Below are positions 40,132 to 48,362 of a stretch of 64,000 nt of DNA, in pieces. A model generated the notes under the pieces. That model had not been told where the DNA came from, did no database searches, and was given only the letters and a program-made list of their open reading frames with translations. Position 1 is the stretch's first letter. The number at the start of each line of letters is the position of its first letter. Source of the DNA: Shewanella cutis (lineage in GTDB: Bacteria > Pseudomonadota > Gammaproteobacteria > Enterobacterales > Shewanellaceae); assembly GCF_022410515.1 (NCBI RefSeq), contig NZ_JACSDI010000001.1:1-64000 (forward strand). The letters run 5' to 3'. The position numbers were made by a program, and so were the translations under genes.

Positions 40132-40847
40132 GCCAATTATTCTACCTGCGCGACTCGCGCACCAATGTCGGCAGCACCTGCCTGTTTTGGGCTAAAGATG
40201 GTTGCGGCTATACAAGCGATTTAGACAAGGCGCATGTTTACACACTTGAAGAAGCTCAGCGGCAATTTAACAGCCGCCACACTGACGTTCCGCTTTGCAA
40301 AGAGCTTGTGGATCAACTGGCAACAGTGCGAGTTGATAACCAATACCTGCCATTAAATGGCGCAAAAGTCGGGTGCGATTTATACGTTATTAGCTTTAAG
40401 GACAACTGGGATGGAAACGATGTTTACTGGCTATCTCAGTTTGGATTTAGCGATGTTAACTACAAAGACGCAACGATATTTAGTTATCAAGCGGCGTTAG
40501 ACATACAGTCACTAAAGCCCAGCATTAAAACTGAAATCTTCGCCAAAGCAGAAATCGACGCCATCGCTCGCCGGACTTTTCAAGCCGCCAACATAAACGA
40601 ACGCAAGATGATCACCGCCGCAGGCATCCGCAAACCTAAGCGCAAACGCCACCGCCAAACCACGGGCAAAACTCGCGGCAACTGCCCACATTGTGGCGCC
40701 ATCACTTGGGGATTCAACCCATACGAGGCTTACACCTGCGCCGAAGCAGATGCCGAAAACCGTGGCTTTAACCTTTATGACAATTGCAAAGAGGTGAAGC
40801 TAGCCAAGCAAATGAGCAAGGCCAAGATTGAAGGAGAAGCAGCATGA
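40128..40847 (+). CDS. hypothetical protein with C-terminal zinc motif, 239 aa
   Basis: I choose the ATG at 40128 (MSQLFYLRDSR) overlapping the previous stop. The N-terminal part resembles phage proteins that start with a LFYLRDSRTNVG strand. The C-terminal part has a basic run (KPKRKRHRQTTGK), then CPHCG and a later Cys pair, a likely zinc ribbon. May bind nucleic acid. Not assigned. Confidence 0.6.
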   Translation: MSQLFYLRDSRTNVGSTCLFWAKDGCGYTSDLDKAHVYTLEEAQRQFNSRHTDVPLCKELVDQLATVRVDNQYLPLNGAKVGCDLYVISFKDNWDGNDVYWLSQFGFSDVNYKDATIFSYQAALDIQSLKPSIKTEIFAKAEIDAIARRTFQAANINERKMITAAGIRKPKRKRHRQTTGKTRGNCPHCGAITWGFNPYEAYTCAEADAENRGFNLYDNCKEVKLAKQMSKAKIEGEAA

Positions 40848-41560
40848 TCCCTAACTCATTGATTTACACACCAGAAGACATTGCCGATTGGAATAAAGCG
40901 CTTAATCGTCACTTCTGCAATATCCGTCACACCGCAATCTTATTTGTGCCTAAAAACACTGATGATGCGGTGATTTACGATAATTCTGAAAACCACGGCA
41001 TCCTCTGCGCCATTGGCGATATTGGGATTGAAATTGATCCAAACACTCGCCCAGGCATTTACGAAGCTGAAGTCGAATATTGGAGCGAACAAAGCTTCGA
41101 AGGTGAATGGGATGGCGGCGTGGTTGTCCATAGCATGCTGCCTTACAAAGCTAGCGACTCTCTATATAAACAGATTGCCAAAGAAGCAGAGGCCAGAGTT
41201 CAGAAAGTTTATCGTGATAATGAATGGTCAGGTATCGAGGCTTATCACTACCAAGAACTATGTAAAAAGTATGGCTTACAAGACAACGCAAATCACTACG
41301 ACATGGAGCGCGTCGCCTACTTCCTTGGCGCAGTTGGCCGCTTAATTTGTTACCAGCCAAACCCAGATACTAAAAGCAGAAATAACTATGTCGCTGGCAT
41401 CGAGTTAATTGCAGAGCTAACAGGTTGGTACAACAAAACCGACGACCAGCTAAAGCAAATCTCAATTGCTTTTATCGAGCAAGGCCTGTACGACAAAGCA
41501 GCGCTAACGCTTGCCCTGCTCTCAAGCAATCAAGGCAAGTACCAAGGCGGTGAAGCATGA
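40844..41560 (+). CDS. hypothetical protein, 238 aa
   Basis: ATGA-coupled on both sides. The first half is acidic with IEIDPNTRPGIYEAEVEYW and EGEWDGGVVVHSM. The second half is helical. No domain recognised. Confidence 0.55.
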   Translation: MIPNSLIYTPEDIADWNKALNRHFCNIRHTAILFVPKNTDDAVIYDNSENHGILCAIGDIGIEIDPNTRPGIYEAEVEYWSEQSFEGEWDGGVVVHSMLPYKASDSLYKQIAKEAEARVQKVYRDNEWSGIEAYHYQELCKKYGLQDNANHYDMERVAYFLGAVGRLICYQPNPDTKSRNNYVAGIELIAELTGWYNKTDDQLKQISIAFIEQGLYDKAALTLALLSSNQGKYQGGEA

Positions 41561-41775
41561 AACAAATAACTAAACCAAGAAATGTGCGGCGAATACATAC
41601 GAGGTCTTGTGCAAATTGTCGGTTCAATATTTTCGATGCTGAATCTGAATACCGTATTTGCCAGAGAAGCGGAGAAAGTGAATGGGGCGAACCTGAAGAA
41701 ATGAGTAATTACGTTTGTGATGATTTTAAAAAATACAACGGTATTGATTCATGCATTAAAGGCGGTGAAGCATGA
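41557..41775 (+). CDS. small cysteine-containing protein, 72 aa
   Basis: Basic N-terminus, then CANCRFN, ICQRSGE, and a later Cys (VCDDF): a possible single zinc site. Ends in GGEA like the gene before it. ATGA-coupled. Function unknown. Confidence 0.55.
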   Translation: MKQITKPRNVRRIHTRSCANCRFNIFDAESEYRICQRSGESEWGEPEEMSNYVCDDFKKYNGIDSCIKGGEA

Positions 41776-41912
41776 ATCTTTTAATACCTGGCTTTGAATC
41801 GCCAAAGCGCATCGAGCTGATGCTGTCACTGACCAAAATCAACTCAGAAAACCTAATCAACGCATTGATGCTGCATTACACCGTTACCTATCTGGAGAGC
41901 GCTCCATGGTGA
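41772..41912 (+). CDS. small protein, 46 aa
   Basis: ATG at 41772 overlapping the previous stop; product MNLLIPGFESPKRIELMLSL... is helical with no charge clusters. Preceded by GGCGGTGAAG, the junction used throughout this operon. Its 3' end overlaps the ATG of the next, frameshifted gene. Confidence 0.55.
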   Translation: MNLLIPGFESPKRIELMLSLTKINSENLINALMLHYTVTYLESAPW

Positions 41913-42176
41913 GCAGCGATAAGGCACGATGTTCAGCTCTCTAACTTTGTGCGCGGCCAAGAACGCCTCGAAGAAGTAGCGGCCATTATCGAATCCATCA
42001 AAGAACTCGACTGGGAAAAGCATCTTGCCAAGTTAGCCGCAGCCAACGCGCGGATCACCGAGCTTGAGCAGCTAGTTAGCCGCGCCGCCAACTATCTGTA
42101 TGAAATCGGAATGAATGAAGAACTTGAGCAGCAGCTTAGCGCTGCAATCAGCAATTCAAAGGAGCATGCAGCATGA
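41906..42176 (+). pseudogene. small coiled-coil gene with apparent frameshift
   Basis: ATG at 41906 with GGAG upstream opens MVSSDKAR and stops after 12 codons. The next frame, open from 41913 to 42176, encodes RHDVQLSNFVRGQERLEEVAA and a 70-residue coiled coil. One base too many around AAGGCAC (41921-41927) would explain it. Without the repair, translation could only begin at a GTG at 41949, which lacks an SD. Either a real mutation, a sequencing error or a recoding site. Confidence 0.5.
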
Positions 42177-42862
42177 GCAAAAAATATCAGCTGATTTACG
42201 CCGATCCGCCATGGGCCTTTAGCAACCAAAACACGGGCGGCTCGATGAAATCCAGCGCCCAAGCCAAGTACACCGTCACTAGCACCGAGGACTTAAAACG
42301 CCTCGATGTGGGCAGCATTGCCGATGATAACTGTGTGCTGGTGATGTGGTATGTGGGCGCTATGCCGCAGGATGCCATTGATCTGGTTAAAAGCTGGGGC
42401 TTCAGCCTTAAAAATATGAATGGCTTTGTCTGGAACAAGCTAACGGTCAACAACAACCCATTTTTTGGCATGGGCTTTTGGACCCGCGCAGGTAGCGAGT
42501 CGGCCATTATCGCTATCAAAGGCAAACCAACGCCAGCTTGTCGCAGCGTTCGCGCCGTGGGCAATTACGATCCACAAAGCCTTGATGAAGTGCTCGCCCA
42601 CCTCTGCTACGTGGGCACCTATCAAAACATTCGCCACAGCCAAAAGCCAGATGAGTTTCGCGATAAATGCGTCGAGCTCATGGGTGATGTCCCTCGCCTT
42701 GAAATGTTCGCCAGAACCAAAACCAAAGGCTGGGATGTGTTTGGGAATGAAGTTAAAGGCTCGATAGATATCCCATTAAAGCCAGAGCAATCAACCGTTG
42801 AGTTAGCGCCATCGCAACAGCTCGATATCGAAGATCAAATAGCGCGGGAGAATGCAGCATGA
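42173..42862 (+). CDS. MT-A70-family adenine-N6 DNA methyltransferase
   Basis: DPPW catalytic motif at residues 11-14 (YADPPWAF), CVLVMWYVGAMPQDA, GFVWNKLT, FGMGFWTR and RHSQKPDEFRDKCVELMG follow in family order, with GWDVFGNE at the end. The enzyme would methylate adenine in phage DNA, perhaps to evade restriction. No cognate nuclease adjoins it, though an MmcB-like nuclease-fold gene lies two genes downstream. Confidence 0.9.
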   Translation: MSKKYQLIYADPPWAFSNQNTGGSMKSSAQAKYTVTSTEDLKRLDVGSIADDNCVLVMWYVGAMPQDAIDLVKSWGFSLKNMNGFVWNKLTVNNNPFFGMGFWTRAGSESAIIAIKGKPTPACRSVRAVGNYDPQSLDEVLAHLCYVGTYQNIRHSQKPDEFRDKCVELMGDVPRLEMFARTKTKGWDVFGNEVKGSIDIPLKPEQSTVELAPSQQLDIEDQIARENAA

Positions 42863-42984
42863 AGCAATCAACCGCAATCCGTGAAGCCCTTAAACAGTGG
42901 TACGCCCTACCACGAAAACAAGCATGCAGCTGCCAACAGTTTATGAAAAAACTGGCAGAAGAATTAAAGAAGGAAGGTAAGTGA
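42859..42984 (+). CDS. small basic protein, 41 aa
   Basis: ATG at 42859 in an ATGA overlap. Product MKQSTAIREALKQWYALPRK... is a basic amphipathic helix with a CSC pair. The stop overlaps the next ATG (TGATG). Placed between methylase and MmcB-like genes; unknown role. Confidence 0.55.
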   Translation: MKQSTAIREALKQWYALPRKQACSCQQFMKKLAEELKKEGK

Positions 42985-43664
42985 TGGCTATCGAAATGAC
43001 TCATAAGAATCTATGCGATATCGCTGTACGCTGGCTGAAAAAAACGAATAGTAATGGCGGCCCTTGCTGCCATGTTGCTGTGTCTGAAATGCAAGGTGGT
43101 TGGAGTGGCGAGATACCTGATGCAATTGGCTTTAGGGCGGCAGGTTATAACGACGGCGCAATAATCGTTGAAGTAAAGGTATCGCGTAGTGACTTTCTTG
43201 CTGATCGAAATAAACCACACCGCAACGGTGAAACATTGGGTATGGGTAAGTGGCGGTTTTACCTTTGCCCAGAGGGTTTGATTAAGCCTGAAGAAGTGCC
43301 TGAAAAGTGGGGCTTAGTATACGTAACCCAGCGCGGAGGCACCAAATGCGTGAAAGGATTCTGCAGTGAAGTAAGGATGAGTAATCGCAATGATGCTCTC
43401 GAAAGCGACGCATTCGAATCAGACCGAGATAGAGAAATGTTCTTGCTTGTAAAGCTGTTATCTCGTCTAGGAGATATTGAGCAGTTTAATCAGAAATTGC
43501 GTGAAATGTATCGAATTGAAACGCAGCAACAAAAACGCATTAACGAATTAAAAGAAAGGCTTGATAACTCTGTTTCAGTAGATCGCAAACATAGACGGAA
43601 AGTTCTCAATTTTATTGGTGAACTACAAAAGCAAGACTGGGAAAGTGAGAGAGGTGCAGCATGA
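42984..43664 (+). CDS. MmcB-like PD-(D/E)XK nuclease-fold protein
   Basis: The N-terminal 130 residues hold the nuclease-fold core EIPDAIGF...IIVEVKVSRSDFLAD, where PD and ExK are the catalytic pattern, followed by GKWRFYLCPEGLI and the GLVYV strand. The remainder (about 140-226) is a coiled coil. MmcB family members act in DNA repair in other bacteria. Here it may trim DNA or be an inactive binder. Start at ATG 42984 preferred over GTG 42981. Confidence 0.78.
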   Translation: MAIEMTHKNLCDIAVRWLKKTNSNGGPCCHVAVSEMQGGWSGEIPDAIGFRAAGYNDGAIIVEVKVSRSDFLADRNKPHRNGETLGMGKWRFYLCPEGLIKPEEVPEKWGLVYVTQRGGTKCVKGFCSEVRMSNRNDALESDAFESDRDREMFLLVKLLSRLGDIEQFNQKLREMYRIETQQQKRINELKERLDNSVSVDRKHRRKVLNFIGELQKQDWESERGAA

Positions 43665-44245
43665 CCAAACGCAGAGTGTTATTAGACGGCAACGGTTCAA
43701 CAAAAATCAATGTTGAAGGCCTTGGGGTTTACGTTCCCGCCATTGAGCACGATCACCTCAAGCAAAAGCTTGGTGCCGAGATTCAGCAATCGAAAGACCA
43801 AGTTCAAGCCATGCAGCTGGAAAGATCAACGCATGTCGATGATATCGGCATCGACAGATTCACCAACGCTATGCGGGTAAAAATGGCCTACGCCAGAGCT
43901 AGAGGCCGCAGCGGTTGGGATGATCCAGCGCAGTGTTCAGGCGAGCAGCTTGCGACAATGTTAGTTGAGCACCTAACCAAAGGTAATTATGGCACTTTCG
44001 AGGACGTTGCCAACTTCGCCATGATGCTGCACCAACGCCAAGAGTCACCAATGCTGTTGGTTGATGCGGTTAACGCAATCAAGGCTAGTGTCGTGAACGA
44101 ATTAGTGGCAGTGCTTAATGAAGCATCAGAAAACGCGTTCGACAATGATTATCTACAAGAAGCGCGAGCCATGGATGATGCGGCAGAGATTATCAGTGCT
44201 CGCGCTAAGCAAATAATGAAAATCAAAGACGTGGAGGCAGCATGA
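43661..44245 (+). CDS. hypothetical phage protein, 194 aa
   Basis: The middle (about 65-130) carries a module that occurs in many lambdoid early-region proteins: RFTNAMRVKMAYARARGRSG, WDD, then LATMLVEHLTKGNY and FAMMLHQR. The N-terminal part has a short coiled coil. Such modules are of unknown function. ATGA-coupled at both ends. Confidence 0.65.
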   Translation: MTKRRVLLDGNGSTKINVEGLGVYVPAIEHDHLKQKLGAEIQQSKDQVQAMQLERSTHVDDIGIDRFTNAMRVKMAYARARGRSGWDDPAQCSGEQLATMLVEHLTKGNYGTFEDVANFAMMLHQRQESPMLLVDAVNAIKASVVNELVAVLNEASENAFDNDYLQEARAMDDAAEIISARAKQIMKIKDVEAA

Positions 44246-44739
44246 GCTTAGATATGGAAGATTTCACTTTAGGCATGATCATGGAGCAGGCCAAAGCCGC
44301 ACAGCTTAAGAAAGAAGCTAATGCTGAAAAACTGCCAGCGTTATTCGACAAAGCGCTAAATGCCTTAGTCGCGGCCTGTGAAAAGCTCGAAGTAATCACC
44401 GCAGAGCGTGACCAGTTGGAAACGCAGTTAAAGGAACTAGAAGCCATTGTTCACCCTGACGATAAGAGCAAGTATCTAGGATTCACTGTGAGCCAAATGC
44501 TTTACCACCTAAGCAAAGATTGCAAGGAGGTAGAACTAACAGCCAAAGGTGAATCTGATTGGTGCCTGCATGTCTTGAGTGCTCAGTGCGGTGAGTTTGA
44601 AATGCAAGGCGGCTTAATGTTCATACTTGGCCAAGCAAGCAAACCATTCCTAAAACAATGGATGGAGGAACGCCTAGAGGCCAAAAGCAAGATGGACAAT
44701 ATATTAGCCATCGTAAAATCAGCTAAGGATGGTGAGTGA
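44242..44739 (+). CDS. hypothetical coiled-coil protein, 165 aa
   Basis: Strongly helical and charged (about 10-75), then ESDWCLHVLSAQCGEFEMQGG, and an ending in DGE. Stop overlaps the next ATG (TGATG). Not recognised. Confidence 0.55.
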   Translation: MSLDMEDFTLGMIMEQAKAAQLKKEANAEKLPALFDKALNALVAACEKLEVITAERDQLETQLKELEAIVHPDDKSKYLGFTVSQMLYHLSKDCKEVELTAKGESDWCLHVLSAQCGEFEMQGGLMFILGQASKPFLKQWMEERLEAKSKMDNILAIVKSAKDGE

Positions 44740-45050
44740 TGGGATGGGCTAACTGTGGTACCGACAGTAAAGGCAGGCCAATTGGCTATGTCTTTACAGC
44801 AACCTGTGATCACCCAGGTTGCCATACTCAAATCGACCGAGGTCTTGCTTATGCATGTGGCGGGATGCATGGAAAAGATGAGATTAGCTGCGAAGGTTAT
44901 TTTTGTGAGCAGCACAGGCCAACGTATATCGAGCATGAGGGAGATACCCGCCAGATTTGTAGTCAGTGTACTAAGGAGTTACTCGACTCTGGTGAGTGGA
45001 TTGAAGATGAAAACGAAGGTTGTTTAAGGAGTGTGCATGATGACTGCTAA
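44739..45050 (+). CDS. cysteine/histidine-rich protein, 103 aa
   Basis: Has CDHPGCH, CGGMHG, CEGYFCEQH, and CSQCTKEL: enough ligands for two zinc sites. The arrangement recalls small zinc-finger proteins of phage early regions. ATG 44739 chosen over GTG 44736. Function unknown. Confidence 0.6.
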   Translation: MGWANCGTDSKGRPIGYVFTATCDHPGCHTQIDRGLAYACGGMHGKDEISCEGYFCEQHRPTYIEHEGDTRQICSQCTKELLDSGEWIEDENEGCLRSVHDDC

Positions 45051-45243
45051 AGCAACCAAAGTTTGCAAGTGGCGGTATCAAGAAGGTGGTTTTGTTTTTG
45101 AATATGACACTGCTCAAGAATTAGCAAAGCTCATGTTTGAAAACTTACCTGAAGTGATAAACCCATATGATCCTGATTGCACTGACTTTGATAATTTCAA
45201 TGAAACATTATGGCAATTGCAGCGTGATAAGGATGGTGAGTGA
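45037..45243 (+). CDS. hypothetical protein, 68 aa
   Basis: ATG 45037 has AAGGAG five bases upstream. Small acidic protein with a YQEGGFVFEYDT strand pair. Ends in DGE and its stop overlaps the next ATG. Unknown. Confidence 0.55.
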   Translation: MMTAKATKVCKWRYQEGGFVFEYDTAQELAKLMFENLPEVINPYDPDCTDFDNFNETLWQLQRDKDGE

Positions 45244-45398
45244 TGTTTGAGTTTACTAAAGATAAAAAAGGTTTAAGACCTAAATATATTGGCACAATCA
45301 AACATAACGGCATTAGAAGAACTTTAATGGTGTTAATGACTTTGCCCACTATTTTAGCGGTGATTTGTTTGAATGTTTTTATGTTTTTATGTTTTTAG
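45243..45398 (+). CDS. small membrane protein, 51 aa
   Basis: ATG 45243 within TGATG. Basic N-terminus (MFEFTKDKKGLRPKYIG), then one strong membrane helix (LMVLMTLPTILAVICLNVFM). AT-rich relative to neighbours. Overlaps the next small membrane gene by 10 bases. Confidence 0.5.
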   Translation: MFEFTKDKKGLRPKYIGTIKHNGIRRTLMVLMTLPTILAVICLNVFMFLCF

Positions 45399-45526
45399 TC
45401 TACGTCATTATGGCGTTTTGGAAACTTATTTTATTAGGAACATTTAAAATTTTGGCTGGTATGTTTCAGGCTAAAACATGGGAAGTATGGCATAAGCCAA
45501 GGCAGGTGCAGCATGACTCTAAATGA
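45389..45526 (+). CDS. small membrane-associated protein, 45 aa
   Basis: ATG 45389 lies within repeated ATGTTTTT units at the end of the previous gene. Product MFLVYVIMAFWKLILLGTFK... has one N-terminal hydrophobic helix and a basic tail. Overlaps the next gene by 14 bases. Two consecutive one-helix proteins may act together. Confidence 0.45.
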   Translation: MFLVYVIMAFWKLILLGTFKILAGMFQAKTWEVWHKPRQVQHDSK

Positions 45527-45710
45527 TCGCATGAATTTGCTTATCGCTGAGAACGAGCAGCTAAAAGCCCAAGTTGCAGAACTTAAGAATCAAGTGTCAA
45601 TCCTCAGCCAGCGCCCTAAATACGATTTATCTACAACACAAGGCCGCGAACAAGCGGTGATTGAAAGGCTTAAAATACAAGGTTTGGTAAGTAACAAGGG
45701 AGTTGCATGA
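45513..45710 (+). CDS. small coiled-coil protein, 65 aa
   Basis: Residues 5-32 form a leucine-heptad helix (LLIAENEQLKAQVAELKNQV). GGTGCAGC precedes the ATG. ATGA overlap with the next gene. Function unknown. Confidence 0.6.
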   Translation: MTLNDRMNLLIAENEQLKAQVAELKNQVSILSQRPKYDLSTTQGREQAVIERLKIQGLVSNKGVA

Positions 45711-45910
45711 TGGATGAATATATTCCTGAAACAGGTAAATCCTGCCTTTACAAAAGGAAAGGTGCTCTAAATTGGTGTATGTGCAAAGTTATAGCAAAAT
45801 ACGAATCACTTATTTGGATTCATAATTTTTATACTGGAAGCAAGCCAGTAGTTAGAGAAGCCGAAGTTGAATTTAAACCATTGCCTGATGATAAGGCAGG
45901 TGCAGCATGA
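45707..45910 (+). CDS. hypothetical protein, 67 aa
   Basis: Small, beta-rich in appearance (SCLYKRKGALNWCMCKVIAK...), with two Cys in WCMCK, and ending in KAGAA. Has ATGA overlaps on both sides. Some phages have a similar short protein in the same area. Unknown. Confidence 0.55.
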   Translation: MMDEYIPETGKSCLYKRKGALNWCMCKVIAKYESLIWIHNFYTGSKPVVREAEVEFKPLPDDKAGAA

Positions 45911-46104
45911 ACACTTTTTTTATTTGTCTTTTTCTGCTTCCTATTATCTGGATTTTATTCGCATGGATTGGCAAAAAAATAGCGATTAAATGGCTTTTCG
46001 GTTGGCGTTTTATCGTAATTAACGCAGAAGGTGAAGCGTGGTACATCGACGTGAAACCTGATGCCAAAGTCAAAACAGTTGGTAAAAATAAGGACGGTGC
46101 ATAA
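45907..46104 (+). CDS. small membrane protein, 65 aa
   Basis: One strong N-terminal helix (FFICLFLLPIIWILFAWIG), then a soluble tail. Starts in an ATGA overlap; its stop overlaps the next ATG by one base (TAATG). Unknown function. Confidence 0.55.
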   Translation: MNTFFICLFLLPIIWILFAWIGKKIAIKWLFGWRFIVINAEGEAWYIDVKPDAKVKTVGKNKDGA

Positions 46105-46316
46105 TGTTTCAGCAAGAAATAGATGCTATGCAGGGTAAAGTGGTGCAGCAGTTTTTCTCGCCAGCTCAACTTGCAAAAGCGTTGGGTATTGGCACAACTA
46201 AGCTGTATCAACTATTTAAGTTAGAAGACTTCCCAAAACCAACCACTAACCCGCACTTTAAAAATAAGTACAACTTTCAAGAAGTTAAAGCGTGGATTTA
46301 CGAGAACGAACAATGA
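46104..46316 (+). CDS. AlpA/Xis-like excisionase, HTH
   Basis: The 70-residue product has a winged-helix pattern FFSPAQLAKALGIGTTKLYQLFK followed by a KYNFQEVKAWI stretch, as in small excisionase/AlpA proteins. It is convergent to and five bases from the integrase stop. A role as recombination directionality factor is inferred from position and size. Confidence 0.72.
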   Translation: MFQQEIDAMQGKVVQQFFSPAQLAKALGIGTTKLYQLFKLEDFPKPTTNPHFKNKYNFQEVKAWIYENEQ

Positions 46317-46321
46317 GGCCG

Positions 46322-47581
46322 TTACTGCGCGGCCTTAAGCTCAACCACGTTGTGGTATGCTGCGGGATCTTTGAGTCGCTGCAGCTTCTGCCACCAAATT
46401 CGATATGCCTTAGCTTGTTCTTCTAAATAGTCGTAGTGATCATAAATCGACTGAATCCCGCTTAGTTTATGCCCCAGCATGGTTTCGGCCACTTCTGTAG
46501 TAGTAATCTTACTCATGTTAGTGCGCTGCGTTCTGCGCAAATCGTGCAAATACCACTCATTTAACGGCGTACCATTCAGCTTAGCCCAGGTGTTTATTGG
46601 GTTAGACATGCGTGTTGTCGCTGCCTGCGAATATATCCAGCCTTTCTCTGTCGGAAACACCAGCTCGTTAGGGCTGAGTGAAAATGCTAGCTCAAGCAAT
46701 GGTACTATCTCGTCGATGATCGGCCGCAATAGCGGCCGCTGCATCTTGTACCCTGTCTTGTGGTTTTCAACCGGCACCGTCCAGATCATCTTAGTAAAAT
46801 CAAAATGCGCTTTCTGCGCCAATCGTAATTCACCGATCCTACAGCCAAAGAATAAGGCCATAAAAACCATAATCCGGTTACCAAGGCGCTGACGTTTGGC
46901 GTTATCGATGGCTTGCAAAATAATCTTGAGTTCGTCATCGCTAAGCGTGCGCTTACGGCTTTTGCGAGAGATATTTAAATCTTCTTTTGACTCAATACCC
47001 ATTAACTCGTTAGCGCTAATAATTCGGCGGCGAACAGCCCATTTTAGCGCCCTGCGACTCACTGTTAACGTTAGATTAGTAATAGTTGGCTTTTTGGCGG
47101 CAATAGACTCAAACAAATCTAGCCACTGATGCAAGGTTACTTGGTCAACCTGCTTTTTACCAAGCACAGGGAATACGTTGATCTCAAGCGCACGCAAATA
47201 TTCATGCGCGGTACTGTCTTTAACGCTAGCACGGCCATCACTAAACTGTGACTTATGCCATGCCCTAAAAACTTGCTCGACTGAGCCTTCGTTTGATACG
47301 GCCTTTGCCGCTTTATCGCGTTTATATTCCCGTGGATCTAGGTTATCCAGTAGTAACTTGCGATAGACTTCGCACTGTTCTCTGGCTTCTTTAAGCGAGA
47401 GCAAAGGATAAGGCCCAATATCAACCCGCGCCGCCTTGCTTGCCCAGCGGTAGCGCATTTGAAAAGTAATTGCGCCCTTAGCGGAAACCCTAACACTAAG
47501 GCCGTCACGATCTGCTTTCTCATAAGGCTTATCAGCGACTTTGTTCAGGTTTGCTTTTAACCATGAGTCAGAAAGTGCCAT
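46322..47581 (-). CDS. prophage integrase (tyrosine recombinase)
   Basis: The 419-residue product has an N-terminal arm-binding domain of the DUF4102 kind (MALSDSWLKANLNKV...DGLSVRVSAKGAITFQMRYRW), a SAM-like core domain (about 95-185), and the catalytic part with Arg in FGCRIGELRL, HDLRRTQRT, LGHKLS and Tyr in SIYDHYDY. It lies at the right end of the prophage pointing inward. I use ATG 47581; the frame extends to 47641 without a clear SD. Confidence 0.93.
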   Translation of the reverse strand: MALSDSWLKANLNKVADKPYEKADRDGLSVRVSAKGAITFQMRYRWASKAARVDIGPYPLLSLKEAREQCEVYRKLLLDNLDPREYKRDKAAKAVSNEGSVEQVFRAWHKSQFSDGRASVKDSTAHEYLRALEINVFPVLGKKQVDQVTLHQWLDLFESIAAKKPTITNLTLTVSRRALKWAVRRRIISANELMGIESKEDLNISRKSRKRTLSDDELKIILQAIDNAKRQRLGNRIMVFMALFFGCRIGELRLAQKAHFDFTKMIWTVPVENHKTGYKMQRPLLRPIIDEIVPLLELAFSLSPNELVFPTEKGWIYSQAATTRMSNPINTWAKLNGTPLNEWYLHDLRRTQRTNMSKITTTEVAETMLGHKLSGIQSIYDHYDYLEEQAKAYRIWWQKLQRLKDPAAYHNVVELKAAQ

Positions 47582-47762
47582 AACCTTTCTCCATCTTGTA
47601 CATGAGTCTTTCATGTACGCAAATATGTACACAAATATCAAGAATAGAATCGAACGAAAGTGAAAAACTTTTCAATGAAAAATCCATTTTTACTAATAGT
47701 TTCAAAGAGAATTAGCGGAAAAACGTAAGGCAATGAATGATACTGAAACAATAGTGTTTAAA
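47582..47762. other. prophage/chromosome junction (attachment-site region)
   Basis: Phage sequence ends between the integrase start and the scpB stop. Several TGTAC-containing repeats (47597-47632) could be arm-type sites. The core cannot be defined because the left junction lies outside the window. Confidence 0.5.
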
Positions 47763-48362
47763 TCACTCATTAGTATCTTGCTCTTCTGACTGTTCAGGCG
47801 TTACTTTCAAACCCGAAAATACCGCCTGCAATGACTCAGTATCCGTAAGCGCAGGTAAATCCGCTAGGGTATCTAAGCCAAAATAGGCTAAAAATTCTAA
47901 GGTCGTGGCGTAGAGTGCGGGTCGCCCCGGAACTTCTTTATGGCCAACGACTTTAATCCAATGTCTATCTGACAAACTTTTGATGATGTGGCTACTAATG
48001 GCCACACCACGCACCTGTTCAATATCGCCACGGGTCACAGGTTGACGATAGGCGATCACCGCCAGCGTCTCTAATGTTGCCCGCGAATACTTGGGTGCTT
48101 TTTCCTGCCACAGGGGCTGCAAAAACGGGCTCAGGACTTCCAAGGTCTGGAAGCGATAACCCCCAGCCACTTTCACAAGTTGAACACCCCGTTCCTGATA
48201 ATCTTGCTGCAGCTCTTCCAATGCGGCTTTGATTTTGTCTCTGGAAACGCTGAAATCCGCCAACACGGTTTCTTTCAACATTTTCACCGACAAGGGTTTC
48301 CCCAATACAAACAGACTCGCTTCAATAAGCTGTTTTAATTGAATTGGATTTATCTGCATCAA
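47763..48362 (-). CDS. scpB: segregation and condensation protein B
   Basis: The 199-residue product has two winged-helix halves with typical LIEASLFVLGKPLSVKML and ETLAVIAYRQPVTRGDIEQVRGVA. With ScpA it forms the SMC-like condensin partner complex in bacteria that use it. It directly follows scpA with no gap. The prophage is inserted just past its 3' end, and the coding sequence seems intact. Confidence 0.93.
   Translation of the reverse strand: MMQINPIQLKQLIEASLFVLGKPLSVKMLKETVLADFSVSRDKIKAALEELQQDYQERGVQLVKVAGGYRFQTLEVLSPFLQPLWQEKAPKYSRATLETLAVIAYRQPVTRGDIEQVRGVAISSHIIKSLSDRHWIKVVGHKEVPGRPALYATTLEFLAYFGLDTLADLPALTDTESLQAVFSGLKVTPEQSEEQDTNE

Noticed and set aside
45371..45398. Canonical slippery heptamer joining the two small membrane genes
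   Set aside because: The T-rich repeats do not give X XXY YYZ in the zero frame; simple start-stop overlap is sufficient.
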